Assembly (NCBI RefSeq): GCF_018860825.1
Contig: NZ_JAHKPZ010000012.1
Location: forward strand, 1 to 64,000
Reading direction: 5' to 3'
From: Lacinutrix sp. C3R15
GTDB lineage: Bacteria > Bacteroidota > Bacteroidia > Flavobacteriales > Flavobacteriaceae
Length of the DNA stretch: 64,000 bases
In this document: piece after piece, positions 9,601 to 17,680 of the stretch
Layout: each line of letters opens with the position of its first letter
How positions within the stretch are numbered: the stretch's first letter is position 1
The notes under the pieces: model-generated
What the model saw: the letters and a program-made list of their open reading frames with translations, nothing else
Told to the model about the DNA's origin: nothing
The model's database searches: none
Program-made: the position numbers and the translations under genes

Positions 9601-10407
9601 ATCAATCAAAAGTATATAGTTTTTATCCTCTTTCAATTGAATTTTTAAATCCTCATAAATATCAACATCTTTTTTTGCAATTACATAAGATATATATGAA
9701 GGGTTTTCGTTTTTAAAAACATTAATGGCTTCTATTCCAATCTTTGTTTTACCAACTCCTGCTGCTCCTGATAATATCAATAAATTTTTTGAATTTAATA
9801 TGGCTTGAATACTATCAAGTTCCAATTTTCTATGAAAAAACAAATTATCTAAAGGTGTAGATAATTGATTAGCTTTGTTGTTATACTCACTTATAAAAAC
9901 ATCAAAAGGTAGAATTTGCCCAGTATCTAAAGACATTCCAAGAAAATCTCTTGCTAATGAATAATATTTAGACATAATATCTAAAGCAATAGTATCAATA
10001 CCTATCAATTCTAGATTTATCTTTTTTTTCGATGCATACTTTTGTAACGAAGTCTCTTCAGAGACTTTAAGTCTACTATTAAAACATACAATTATTTTAT
10101 GAACTTCATTTATTTCAACACCAGTTTTAGATTCATCCAAGCACTTGTCAATATCCTCTTTTATTTTTTTGACTATTGCTGTCGCTTGTGTTGTATATTC
10201 AATGTAAGCCAATTTATTACCAGATATTCTCATAAATGAGTCTGGTGTACCAATTATTGTTTTCAACTTTCCTAATTGACTTCCTGTACGATTCAAACTT
10301 GAGTATTCATTTTCTCTCATAACCAAGTAAGTATCACAAAGATTTTGAAATCCAGCTCCATCTATAGCTAAAAGCTTTTGTTCTAATAATTGTAATCGTC
10401 CAGACAT
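6649..10407 (-). CDS. Large STAND NTPase with N-terminal nuclease-like domain (Avs-like candidate)
   Basis: 1252-aa protein with three regions. Residues 1-150 look like a restriction-endonuclease fold (GTPDSF with D56, YIEYTTQ with E70), so a PD-(D/E)xK-type effector is possible. Residues about 195-420 form a STAND/AAA-type NTPase: Walker A GAAGVGKT at 214-221 and Walker B YILLIDDANR ending in D269/D270. The remaining 800 residues are helical and repeat-like and could be a target sensor. This order matches anti-phage STAND proteins (Avs type), where sensing of a phage protein releases the effector. It is divergent from a CHAT protease across 118 bp. The family assignment is inference; I could not place it in a named Avs subtype. 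Confidence 0.72.
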   Translation of the reverse strand: MSGRLQLLEQKLLAIDGAGFQNLCDTYLVMRENEYSSLNRTGSQLGKLKTIIGTPDSFMRISGNKLAYIEYTTQATAIVKKIKEDIDKCLDESKTGVEINEVHKIIVCFNSRLKVSEETSLQKYASKKKINLELIGIDTIALDIMSKYYSLARDFLGMSLDTGQILPFDVFISEYNNKANQLSTPLDNLFFHRKLELDSIQAILNSKNLLILSGAAGVGKTKIGIEAINVFKNENPSYISYVIAKKDVDIYEDLKIQLKEDKNYILLIDDANRQLPNLSQIFGFFKSKRKGNLKLIITVRNYALSDIYNLSHDFDVETIDIPKFSDEEIIDILKSDSFKIINSKYQKKIVQIADGNARLAIMGARLALEKEIEFLLGDVGDLFESYFKSYAIDFDLFSNKDLLKSLALVSFFFTIDRENRSFINKILLDFNLDYYKFNEAIELLHQKELVEIQYNHIRISEQVMATYFFYIVFIRDGLLSFETLLFNYFETDKYHIKDSIIPANNSFGYEKVLSKINPVIDKYIVINKDDNSKLLEFLDVFWFYKPDATLSFFLNKVNLIEEPKNPIYSGSYETNDFVHNREQTLDYLSRFYRNYSDSFIPSIELGFEYVRKRPEHLPEFVRRIRETLLFDEPDEKYAYKRQSTFINLMKEKIKEGLHHYSVAFFELAKTFLKHSFHITHGGRKNSITFYDYPITDSKEIREIRKDIWETLFYCFNGSRGEVVTVINEYKPEYRNRNPKIIDFDLSILIPFISKHFSSKSFNETYVVNDLISSLNREKEITDLSYQKLESKFNTLEYRNFRKIDWNRLRDRDEYDYTDWRKYEELKTENLKKNFTFSSSANFNSFFDSIENVLKVSKNSNSQIENSIDIIISENFKNNNEVGFSLLKQYLDKNYDIRTLYKTLFTINNATKEWSLSLWELLNDWENENSISWKLDSLVRLPKEHIDNYYYNEALNTIKSITKPSYLYLDQLSKFLIIDKLFLKKVIDIISNKIEKESIRIIFSDYPFTDNLDIFKDDFDLIKKSYFQQFEFGKSGSSFDYQKKGFKSIYNKYPKFLFDFFSHFYTKYDVHRDVKSLDISFIWDNPKDTINIENIIKLLIEKEQYIGLGEHSVSALFHNLKNDEQKQNAFVFIKSYITKNALDSDCIQIIFDTVKECLIEQYEELLHHFLNINSGLDFFKKIDWIGNAGVQMGEVIWGELYAKKWGNLLESVDRFHNKLVIIPIKSYIKSKIQEQYRRAESERMRKFIMPNRF

Positions 10408-10525
10408 ATTTTTGTTATTATTTAAATTAAAATACTACTTTAATTGATTTCTTATTAATTTTATTAACGCTTATTTATTAAAATAGAAATACATTTATAT
10501 TCTCATAAAAAAAACTAATATAGAA

Positions 10526-12379
10526 TTGAAAATACCAGAATTTAATAAAGATTTCTTCTGCATAGCAAATATTGATGAACCAATATTATCTGCAATAGTT
10601 TCAAGTTATGCAAACAAGAAAGGTTTTTACACTCCAATGTTCGAGTTTCCTTCTGTAACAGCAGCTGATAATAATCAATCTGTTTCAGCGATTGATGAAC
10701 ATCATTTAACAAGAAATAGAGCACGCCAATTAAGCATAAAAATAGGAAATACTATTAGAAGATTGAGAGGTTGTGATAATATTTTATTAATAGGGTTAAC
10801 AAAAGACCAACGCAGTTATTTGAAGTTTCCAAAAGATTATAATATTATAGAAATTAATGACATCAGTGACGCTACTTTTATATTGGGTTCAATGGTTGAA
10901 AAGAGTAATACTTTAAGCTGTAAGGAAAGTCAAATTTATGTTGGTCTTGTTGAAGCAATGTCAAGTGATTCTATTTTGCATATTGACGATAATGCTGATG
11001 ATGTTGTTCATGAATTAAATAATAATGGTGGTATTGTTGTGATTGAGAATGTTGAAAAGGTTGGAGTTGTCATTGCAATAAATTATGGGATATCAATTAA
11101 CGCTAATATTTTTTTAACGAATCCTTTAAAAATTGATAAGCGAAAAATTTCAACTCTTATCGATGAATGGAAAAATGGAGATCAAAATTCCTTTAACGAT
11201 TTGAGTTCTTTTGTTTACCCAAACATTGAAACTATAGAGTTTAAGGATTATGATTTTGCTACTTTTTTTACCGAAGGTGCTCCTTATTCACTTATTCTTA
11301 AAAATGTTATCCCATTCTCACATGTGCATCTTCATTTAAATCCAGATTTTTTCATTTTTAATAATTTGTATTTTGAGGCTGCTCAAACTCCATATTCAGC
11401 AATAGTTTTTTCTCCATTAGAGTTTAAAGATGAAGAAACAAATTTTGTAATTGATGAACTCACAAAAAAGAGTTATTATGTAAAAGAGTTAGTTGGTGAA
11501 AATGCAACATCTCACAATATAAATTACCACGTAAGAGAATACCCTTTTAATTTATTGCATATATGTAGTCATGGTGGTGAAGTTGATGGTTATAGTGTTA
11601 AGCATAAATTTATTGATAGTAATGGAGATGAACATATTGTGGAATATGATGAAGTTGTTAGCTTTGCTCCATCAAAATTAGAAGAAAAAATTCCCGTAAC
11701 CTCGAAAAAGATTTGGAAAAAATTCGATGGTTATGTTTGGAGAAGTAAAGAATTAAAAGCTATTGAATTTCCTCAATATGTGTATGCAGATATGCTCAAT
11801 TCTACGAGGAATATTGATAAGGAAGAAAGAAAACCAAAAAAAAACATATCAAATTCGTGTGCAATTAAATGCTCTGATTTTAATTATCAAGCAATGTTTC
11901 ACCATTTAGCTGCATCGCGTTCTCCATTGATTTTTAATAATACTTGTTGGTCTTGGTCTGACATAGCAGATTCTTTTATTGCTGTAGGTGCAAGAGGATA
12001 TATAGGAACGCTATGGAATATTAACAATAGCGTAGCTGTAAAATCAGCCGAAGTATTTTATGAAAATTTATTCAATACTACCATATTAGATGCATTCTCA
12101 AAATTAACTCAAGAAACTATATCATGTAATGATGAAGATATTTATATATTTTGGGGATTACATTTTAGTACATTTAAACAAGTAACAGATGTACAAATAT
12201 CAAAGAATACAGTAGTGTTAAAACTAATAGAATCATTAAACGTTTGGAAAGAAAAACTTGAAAACACTTCAGACGTACCAATGAGAGAAAATATAGAAAG
12301 AATAATTAATTGGATAGCTCATGAATTGGCCACAAATTATAAAAAGGAAACTTTACTTTTAACAAATAACCTTAATTAG
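10526..12379 (+). CDS. CHAT-domain (caspase-like) protease
   Basis: 617-aa protein whose C-terminal half is a CHAT cysteine-protease domain. The catalytic pair appears intact: H349 in LLHICSHGG and C473 in FNNTCWSW, followed by the typical GARGYIGTLWNI strand. The N-terminal 330 residues are an unassigned alpha/beta region. The start is TTG at 10526, with no in-frame ATG until about residue 38. It is divergent from the STAND NTPase, so the two could share control and act as sensor and protease in one defence module. No signal peptide, so it is cytoplasmic. Substrate unknown. Confidence 0.8.
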   Translation: MKIPEFNKDFFCIANIDEPILSAIVSSYANKKGFYTPMFEFPSVTAADNNQSVSAIDEHHLTRNRARQLSIKIGNTIRRLRGCDNILLIGLTKDQRSYLKFPKDYNIIEINDISDATFILGSMVEKSNTLSCKESQIYVGLVEAMSSDSILHIDDNADDVVHELNNNGGIVVIENVEKVGVVIAINYGISINANIFLTNPLKIDKRKISTLIDEWKNGDQNSFNDLSSFVYPNIETIEFKDYDFATFFTEGAPYSLILKNVIPFSHVHLHLNPDFFIFNNLYFEAAQTPYSAIVFSPLEFKDEETNFVIDELTKKSYYVKELVGENATSHNINYHVREYPFNLLHICSHGGEVDGYSVKHKFIDSNGDEHIVEYDEVVSFAPSKLEEKIPVTSKKIWKKFDGYVWRSKELKAIEFPQYVYADMLNSTRNIDKEERKPKKNISNSCAIKCSDFNYQAMFHHLAASRSPLIFNNTCWSWSDIADSFIAVGARGYIGTLWNINNSVAVKSAEVFYENLFNTTILDAFSKLTQETISCNDEDIYIFWGLHFSTFKQVTDVQISKNTVVLKLIESLNVWKEKLENTSDVPMRENIERIINWIAHELATNYKKETLLLTNNLN

Positions 12380-12382
12380 TTT

Positions 12383-12672
12383 AAAATCCATTTCACACAC
12401 ATTCTACTACTCTCCTATCGTCGTTTCGTAAAAAAAGTGTTCCATTAACATCGTAGAAGAAACTTTTGAGAATAAATTTTTAAAGAAACTGTAGTAACAA
12501 CTTTCGCTTTTATCCAAAGCTCAAGTTACATAACGCAGAACATTATAGTACATTTTATAACAATTAGCGTAATAGCGCTTTTTAGCGATATTTGACATAA
12601 TTGCAGATATAACGTCGTAGACTTATATCGATAGTTAGTTATATAACGTGGAACATTATAGTGCATTTATAC
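12383..12672. repeat. Long intergenic repeat, copy R1
   Basis: About 290 bp with no gene, clearly similar over most of its length to R2 (15461-15850). Shared landmarks in the same order and orientation are AATCCAT-TCACACACATT, CATTAACAT-GTAGAAGAAAC, ACATTATAGT-CATTTTA, GCGATATTTGACATAATT, CAGATATAACGTCG and AGACTTATAT-GATAGTTA. R1 also has a second, partial copy of its own GAACATTATAGT block (12651-12672), suggesting an internal duplication. With R2 it encloses a four-gene cassette. Confidence 0.75.
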
Positions 12673-12690
12673 AAAAATTCGTGAAAGTAA

Positions 12691-13254
12691 TTAATCATCA
12701 ATTAATTTAATTTTTAAATCATCTAGAGCAGATAAACCTTGAAGAAGCTTGTCGTAAATAGCTAAAGCATCATTTTTTATCTCATCTTTTGTCATTGAAT
12801 CATTATCATATCCTTCAACATGTCCTGTCAAATCAAAAAGAAACCCTCCTTGTTGTTCCTGATATTCAATTACTAAAAAAATATCGCTTCGATCTTTATT
12901 AAAGATTAAACTAAGTTCTCTTGATCGAGATAATAGGCTCCTAAGTCTTAGTTCTAGAATTTGGATATGCATACGAGCTTCTTGATCATTAACAATCTCA
13001 TAATCTTTAAGTTTCATGTAATTCATAAATACTCTTCTAGCATTAAGATATGCTGTTAAATCATTTTGAAGGTAATTTATCTCTCTTATAATCCGATCTT
13101 TATTTTCATCTTTGAAAATACTTTTTAATTCTGAATTTAACTTTTTTATGAAAGCGGTAATGTCAGTAATATAATCACTCTCTTGAGCATTTAAAATATT
13201 GATATTAGTTAAAAAAAATATAAAAAACAGAATAATCTTAATCTTTGTTTTCAT
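12691..13254 (-). CDS. Exported protein of unknown function with coiled-coil tendency
   Basis: 187 aa, not recognised. It has a clear signal peptide (MKTKIKIILFFIFFLTNINI then LNAQ-ES), so it is periplasmic or outer-surface. The mature part is charged and helical, with heptad-like patterns around residues 30-120. Its start lies inside the end of the preceding small membrane-protein gene (17-bp overlap), so the two are probably translated together. It ends the minus-strand cassette flanked by R1 and R2. Confidence 0.6.
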   Translation of the reverse strand: MKTKIKIILFFIFFLTNINILNAQESDYITDITAFIKKLNSELKSIFKDENKDRIIREINYLQNDLTAYLNARRVFMNYMKLKDYEIVNDQEARMHIQILELRLRSLLSRSRELSLIFNKDRSDIFLVIEYQEQQGGFLFDLTGHVEGYDNDSMTKDEIKNDALAIYDKLLQGLSALDDLKIKLIDD

Positions 13255-13453
13255 CTTTTTTGGATTTCTTTAGGATTAGCATAAAGCCAAGTATAATTAA
13301 AATTAAAGGTAAAATTAGGGCGTCTATTTCTACTAAGTTAATATCTCTACCTCTTAAGATTTCACGAATAACATCATTTCGCTTATAAAAAAAATAAAGA
13401 CTCATTATTAAAAATATTATTCCTCCTATTTTAAAGTTTTTCAATAAATCCAT
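13238..13453 (-). CDS. Small two-helix membrane protein
   Basis: 71 aa with two hydrophobic segments (about residues 9-23 and 45-62) and a lysine-rich C-terminus. No known family was recognised. Its 3' end overlaps the start of the exported 187-aa protein, which supports both as real genes. About 120 bp separates it from the upstream 349-aa gene. Confidence 0.55.
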   Translation of the reverse strand: MDLLKNFKIGGIIFLIMSLYFFYKRNDVIREILRGRDINLVEIDALILPLILIILGFMLILKKSKKDENKD

Positions 13454-13575
13454 TTTATGTATATTTAATACTCAAACTATCATTTATATATTTGAATTCT
13501 ATATTAAAGCCTAAATACTTATTGTAGTTCTGTAGACTTCCCTTTAATAATGCATAGACGTTTAATTTTAAATTT

Positions 13576-14625
13576 TTATCCAAAATTAAATGACGGGTCT
13601 AATTTTGTTTCTTTCATACCTACTCTAAAAATAGAATAGGTTACATCTCTAAATGGATCATCATATCTTCCACTTAAAAGTTGTGCTTCAGTAACATTTG
13701 AAGGAACTAACTTTCCATATGATGGATAAAAAAATGCATCTGAATTTACAATTGTCTCAAAATCTTTTCCTCGAGCTAAAACTGTAAACCCTGGATTTAA
13801 AGATCCCATTTTAATTCTTGGATTTCCAGCAGTAAAATCATCTTTTGCTTGCTGTGATAATGCTAGTCTGAGTGGTAAACTTTTGAATAATATTTCAGGT
13901 TCAGATTTATCAAGTTTATTCAATAGTTCGTCAAGCATGTTTATTGCAGATGACGAAATAGCAGGAAAACCGACTGTAGATATTAAGGATTTACCAGTAT
14001 TTGATTGAAGGAATTTAAATATTTTTTGCCACCATCTTGGTTCTCTATGTTTAACAACTTCAAAGGTCATTTTACTCAAGCCGCCTGGTATCTCAATTGG
14101 TCTATTACCGAATGCTTGTTTAAAATCAGATTTTAATTCTTTTGGCTCAGCCGCTTTATTTTTAGCCTGATTATATAAATTTAGACCAGCTGCTATGCTC
14201 CAAAATGCCGTGTCAAAATTTTTGTCTCTTGAGTTTTCGTCTTTACCAATATTTATTCTTATTGTAGCTCTTGAATTCTTATCAATATCCTCATTAGCTC
14301 CAACATGGAATGATAGCATTTCAAGATTTACTAACATATCAGGTTTTTCATTACTTCCTGATAAAGCTGGTTGGACTTGTGATGATTCTAGAATAGGTGG
14401 TTTTTTTAAATCATTTGAAAGTTGAAAATTTATAAACTGATTAGATAAATCTAGCATCGATGGATTTGGGCTGTCATCTTTCACATAAGATACAGCACCT
14501 GCATCATTCAGAGTAAGTAAAGTTGCATATTTTGGACTATTAATAGCCTCAATTAAGTCTCTAGCACTTTTTTCATTGTAAAGAGATGTTATTACATCAT
14601 GTTCTTTAAAGTTAAATAATTCCAT
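13576..14625 (-). CDS. Unrecognised 349-aa protein paired with a papain-like protease
   Basis: No family recognised. The protein looks soluble, with no signal peptide and one weakly hydrophobic stretch around residues 213-232 (ISTVGFPAISSSAINML). It begins only 3 bp after the stop of the 217-aa cysteine-protease-like gene, so the two are very likely one transcription and translation unit. It could be a partner, substrate or inhibitor; the sequence does not say which. Confidence 0.6.
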   Translation of the reverse strand: MELFNFKEHDVITSLYNEKSARDLIEAINSPKYATLLTLNDAGAVSYVKDDSPNPSMLDLSNQFINFQLSNDLKKPPILESSQVQPALSGSNEKPDMLVNLEMLSFHVGANEDIDKNSRATIRINIGKDENSRDKNFDTAFWSIAAGLNLYNQAKNKAAEPKELKSDFKQAFGNRPIEIPGGLSKMTFEVVKHREPRWWQKIFKFLQSNTGKSLISTVGFPAISSSAINMLDELLNKLDKSEPEILFKSLPLRLALSQQAKDDFTAGNPRIKMGSLNPGFTVLARGKDFETIVNSDAFFYPSYGKLVPSNVTEAQLLSGRYDDPFRDVTYSIFRVGMKETKLDPSFNFG

Positions 14626-14628
14626 ATT

Positions 14629-15282
14629 TTAAAGTTTTAATTTAAAAATTCCAGTTGCTATTACACCTGGTAATTTTGACATTACTCGTCGCTTAAACTT
14701 TTGTTTTTTGCCATACAGGTCAAAGTAACCTTCACTAGCATACATAGCATGAGACTTAGTCCATAAAACCATACCATAAGGCTGTTTAACTTTTTCACGA
14801 AGATTCGCTCGATATGTAGCTGATGCACTATCTTCAAGTCCCAAAAATTCATAAACGTGTGGAGTAAATGTTCCATCGTTAACTATTTCTACTGCAAGTT
14901 CAAAATTTTCTGGAATTATGAATTTACTATATCTACTGCTAAAGTCTCCATTTTGTTGAGCCATTTTGCATATTGTAGTAAAGCATAAGTGGGCATAATC
15001 AAGAATTTTACTAAACTGTTCTTTTTCATTTTCATTACTATGTTTTCCAATTATGAAAGAAGATTCTTGTTTGGCATATTGAAGTTCATTATCATCAAAT
15101 GAAATCTTATCCCCATTTTTTAGTGTAACATGATAAGTCTTTAGCTTTTTCTCAAAACTAATCACATCATAACCAAACGTATACATTGCAGCCTTAATTA
15201 TTGCAATGGAGGCACAATTTCCAGATCCAACGGATTCTTCATCTTTCCCCTGGTAAAATGCATTAAAAAGTAATTTTTTCAT
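14629..15282 (-). CDS. Putative papain/calpain-fold cysteine protease-like protein
   Basis: 217 aa. Near the N-terminus is SGNCASIAIIKAA with C23, resembling the active-site cysteine helix of papain/calpain-fold enzymes. A possible catalytic histidine, H178, lies in WTKSHAMYASEGYFDLYG, where a trailing Asp (D188) could complete a triad. The middle is unassigned and there is no signal peptide. It is the first gene of the minus-strand cassette. The fold call rests on this Cys/His spacing alone and needs structural comparison; other transglutaminase-like folds would give the same pattern. Confidence 0.5.
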   Translation of the reverse strand: MKKLLFNAFYQGKDEESVGSGNCASIAIIKAAMYTFGYDVISFEKKLKTYHVTLKNGDKISFDDNELQYAKQESSFIIGKHSNENEKEQFSKILDYAHLCFTTICKMAQQNGDFSSRYSKFIIPENFELAVEIVNDGTFTPHVYEFLGLEDSASATYRANLREKVKQPYGMVLWTKSHAMYASEGYFDLYGKKQKFKRRVMSKLPGVIATGIFKLKL

Positions 15283-15460
15283 AGTAACGGCTTATATATA
15301 TTATTTTAAATAATAGTTATACAATAAACAATGTTATGATTTTACTCAAAACCAAAACATACCCAATATTGGGTAATTAATAAAAATTGTGCTATTTTTT
15401 CTAAAAGGGAGAGTTAACCGCTAAATATCAAGCGATTGTCATAAAGATAAGAAAAATATT
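15283..15460. other. Upstream region of the four-gene cassette
   Basis: AT-rich spacer between the cassette's first gene and R2. Apart from the palindrome at 15360-15375 no gene or clear promoter was seen. Confidence 0.5.
15360..15375. promoter_or_regulatory. Perfect 16-bp palindrome upstream of the cassette
   Basis: TACCCAATATTGGGTA is fully self-complementary and lies 78 bp upstream of the start of the cysteine-protease-like gene, between it and repeat R2. A dimeric regulator or a recombinase could bind it; no gene for such a protein was identified in the cassette. Confidence 0.5.
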
Positions 15461-15850
15461 TCAAATCCATTCCACACACATTATGCTTCCCTCCTACGTC
15501 GTCGCATAAAAAGTGTTTAATCACAGGTTACTATTGCTTTAGAGGAGTTCTTGAATCTCGCAAACTCGATTTCATTAACATTGTAGAAGAAACTTTTTAG
15601 AATAAATTTATTTAAGAAATTGTAGTAAATCAAAGCGCCAGCTGGCTCATTCACTAAAACAGTCCACTGGACTATTTTTTAACGCTCTGCCCTGTTTTTA
15701 AGCAAAGTTCAAGTTATCCCGTTTCAAGAACGGGACAGGCGCCATGCAGCACATTATAGTGCATTTTACAACAATTAGCTTAATAGCGCATTTGGGCGAT
15801 ATTTGACATAATTACAGATATAACGTCGCAGACTTATATGGATAGTTATT
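15461..15850. repeat. Long intergenic repeat, copy R2
   Basis: About 390 bp, in the same orientation as R1 and sharing its landmarks in order. It is longer because it carries extra pieces, including a palindrome AGTCCA-C-TGGACT (15661-15673) and a hairpin TCCCGTT-TCAAG-AACGGGA (15717-15735) placed where R1 reads directly from CAAGTTA into the ACATTATAGT block. These look like small hairpin elements inserted into, or lost from, one copy. R1 and R2 enclose genes 12691-15282. Confidence 0.72.
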
Positions 15851-15866
15851 ACACTTGTTATATCCT

Positions 15867-16466
15867 TTAATAATACAATCTAAAATCGAGTAGTTTACAC
15901 ATTTTGTAATATTTTTGATGTAACTCTTCAACAACATCTAGCATGTTATCATCTTCTTTAAATAAGTTAAAAAATGCGATATCCAGATTGGAGCTAGTTA
16001 TTTCATTACTTGCATTACCATAGCCAGAAACACCCTTTGCACCAGTAATATCTAAAAAATATTGTGCTTCTTCTGAGTCTAAATCTAGAATTTTAGCATT
16101 TGAAAAGTGTAAAATCTTTCCTTCTAATCGTCCTTCAAAAAGTTCTGCAATTTCCTGTAGACTATAGTAATAGTCATTTAAACAAATACTATTTGCTTCT
16201 CCTGTTATGACTAGGTAAATTATTTCGTAGTCTTTAAAATTATGGTCATCTAAGACCAATGCATCTAAGCTAGCTTCTAATCCTTCTATGGTGTCACATG
16301 TATTATAAATACTGGCAACTCCATATTGCGTGGTCAATTGTTCTAGTTTTTTTTGTGTTTCAGTAAAAGCATCTATTTCTATATCTTCTACTGCTTCTAA
16401 ACAGTAAATAAAATAATCTGTATCTAATAATTGTTCTTTGGGTAATTGCTGTCTTTTCTCTAACAA
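15867..16466 (-). CDS. Possible degenerate caspase-fold protein (DUF6642-like) with disrupted 5' end
   Basis: 199 aa from TTG 16466. An alternating alpha/beta pattern (EIIYLVITGEA, KILHFSNAKILDL, FLDITGAKGVSGYG) resembles a caspase/CHAT-like fold. I see no confident catalytic His/Cys pair, so it may be inactive. In the same frame, an ATG at 16482-16484 opens with four codons (MHNY), then TGA, then GAT and the TTG. A single TGG-to-TGA change would explain this, in which case the original product started at 16484. The TTG may still allow expression. The DUF6642 name is a tentative recollection. Confidence 0.55.
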   Translation of the reverse strand: MLEKRQQLPKEQLLDTDYFIYCLEAVEDIEIDAFTETQKKLEQLTTQYGVASIYNTCDTIEGLEASLDALVLDDHNFKDYEIIYLVITGEANSICLNDYYYSLQEIAELFEGRLEGKILHFSNAKILDLDSEEAQYFLDITGAKGVSGYGNASNEITSSNLDIAFFNLFKEDDNMLDVVEELHQKYYKMCKLLDFRLYY

Positions 16467-16813
16467 ATCTCAGTAGTTATGCATGGTATATGAAGTACAA
16501 AAATAATGTAAATCTTTCATTTTATTTCATGCTTTTATAAAGCACATGGAAACTAGCAATCAAATGTAATGTTTAAATATTTACATAAAATGCAGTAATC
16601 TCACATTTTTTCTAATCTGTAGGTTATCAAGACATTTCATATCTCTCTTCTAAACCATTAGTTATGGTTTAATTGACAATGAAGATAAAGATAAAGGCTA
16701 TGTCGTTTATTTTAAAAGTACTAAATAATTAAAATAGAAGAAGCCACAACATGGTGACTTCTTCTTGCTATTAATCCATAATTAGGGATTCAACTATATT
16801 CTTAATTCATAAG
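16467..16813. other. Intergenic region with terminator
   Basis: About 350 bp. It contains the disrupted ATG at 16482-16484 belonging to the gene on its left and a terminator hairpin near its right end. No other gene was seen. Confidence 0.5.
16736..16765 (-). terminator. Terminator of the cupin gene
   Basis: Stem AGAAGAAGCCAC / GTGACTTCTTCT with one mismatch. On the minus strand it is followed by a T-rich run. It lies about 50 bp after the stop of the cupin gene. Confidence 0.65.
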
Positions 16814-17653
16814 TTATTTTGAAGTCACTTTATAATTTCCATTACTTCTTATGTAAATAACTGTTTCTTTTTCTGCTGAAATCATGGAAGTCGCGTTTTC
16901 TTTAGCTCCAAAATATGATCCTGGCTCTAATTTATTTTTAGTTTCTTTTTTAGAAAACTGATGCGTTAATCCTCCAGAAATAACTACAGCTCTAAAATTT
17001 GGACTTAAATTTTTAATTTTCCCATTGAAACCAGCTGGTAGTTTTAAAAGTGTAGCACGTAATTGATTTTTTTCATGGCTTCCCCATAAAAAAGCAGTTT
17101 CTACATTACTTTTTTCTGAAACCCATTCTATATCCTTAGCGTTTAACCATACCAAATTGGTTTTATCTACATTAATTGGTCGTTCACCATTATCAAAAGC
17201 TTCGTCTGTTGGTTGTACTAAATATGGTCCTTCCTGTATATCTAAAAAAGCCATATTTTCTTCACCATCTGCTGCAGTAATATGTGCTTCTCCTGCTGGT
17301 TGTTGCCAATAAGATCCAGCTGGTAGCCATTGCTTCTCTGCATTTTCATCATCATTATGCAATAAACCTTTAATGACCACACCACGATACGTAATGTTGT
17401 GAATGTGTGGTGGCGAAGAAAACCCTTTATTGAATTTTACTAAAAAACCTGCTGGTTCGTTTTTGGTTCTGTCTCCCCAAAGTTTTCCTGCAGCTGGACT
17501 TTTATCTCCTCGTAACGGATTTAACCAACCCCATTCTACAGTATCTGTAGTTACTACTTCATTTATAGACTTAATATTGTCTGTTGTTGGTGTTTGCGCC
17601 TTTGCAAAAATACCTGCTACTAGTGCTAATGCGAATAAGATGTTTTTTTTCAT
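16814..17653 (-). CDS. Exported cupin protein (DUF4437-like)
   Basis: 280 aa from ATG 17653, giving MKKNILFALALVAGIFAKAQ, a typical signal peptide; an upstream ATG (17668) adds five residues. Two cupin-like beta-barrels are visible: the first has SPPHIHNITYRGVVIKG and a later histidine in GEAHITA, consistent with a metal site; the second (about 170-270) lacks an equivalent histidine cluster. It is probably periplasmic with an unknown substrate. It sits 27 bp downstream of the nitroreductase in the same direction, so it may be under the HxlR regulator too. Confidence 0.75.
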   Translation of the reverse strand: MKKNILFALALVAGIFAKAQTPTTDNIKSINEVVTTDTVEWGWLNPLRGDKSPAAGKLWGDRTKNEPAGFLVKFNKGFSSPPHIHNITYRGVVIKGLLHNDDENAEKQWLPAGSYWQQPAGEAHITAADGEENMAFLDIQEGPYLVQPTDEAFDNGERPINVDKTNLVWLNAKDIEWVSEKSNVETAFLWGSHEKNQLRATLLKLPAGFNGKIKNLSPNFRAVVISGGLTHQFSKKETKNKLEPGSYFGAKENATSMISAEKETVIYIRSNGNYKVTSK

Positions 17654-17680
17654 GACATTAATTTTCAAGAGAAATACTAA

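Noticed and set aside
12383-15850. Insertion sequence or integron attC array
   Set aside because: R1 and R2 resemble cassette-bounding sites in layout, but no transposase, integrase or defined attC core could be shown.
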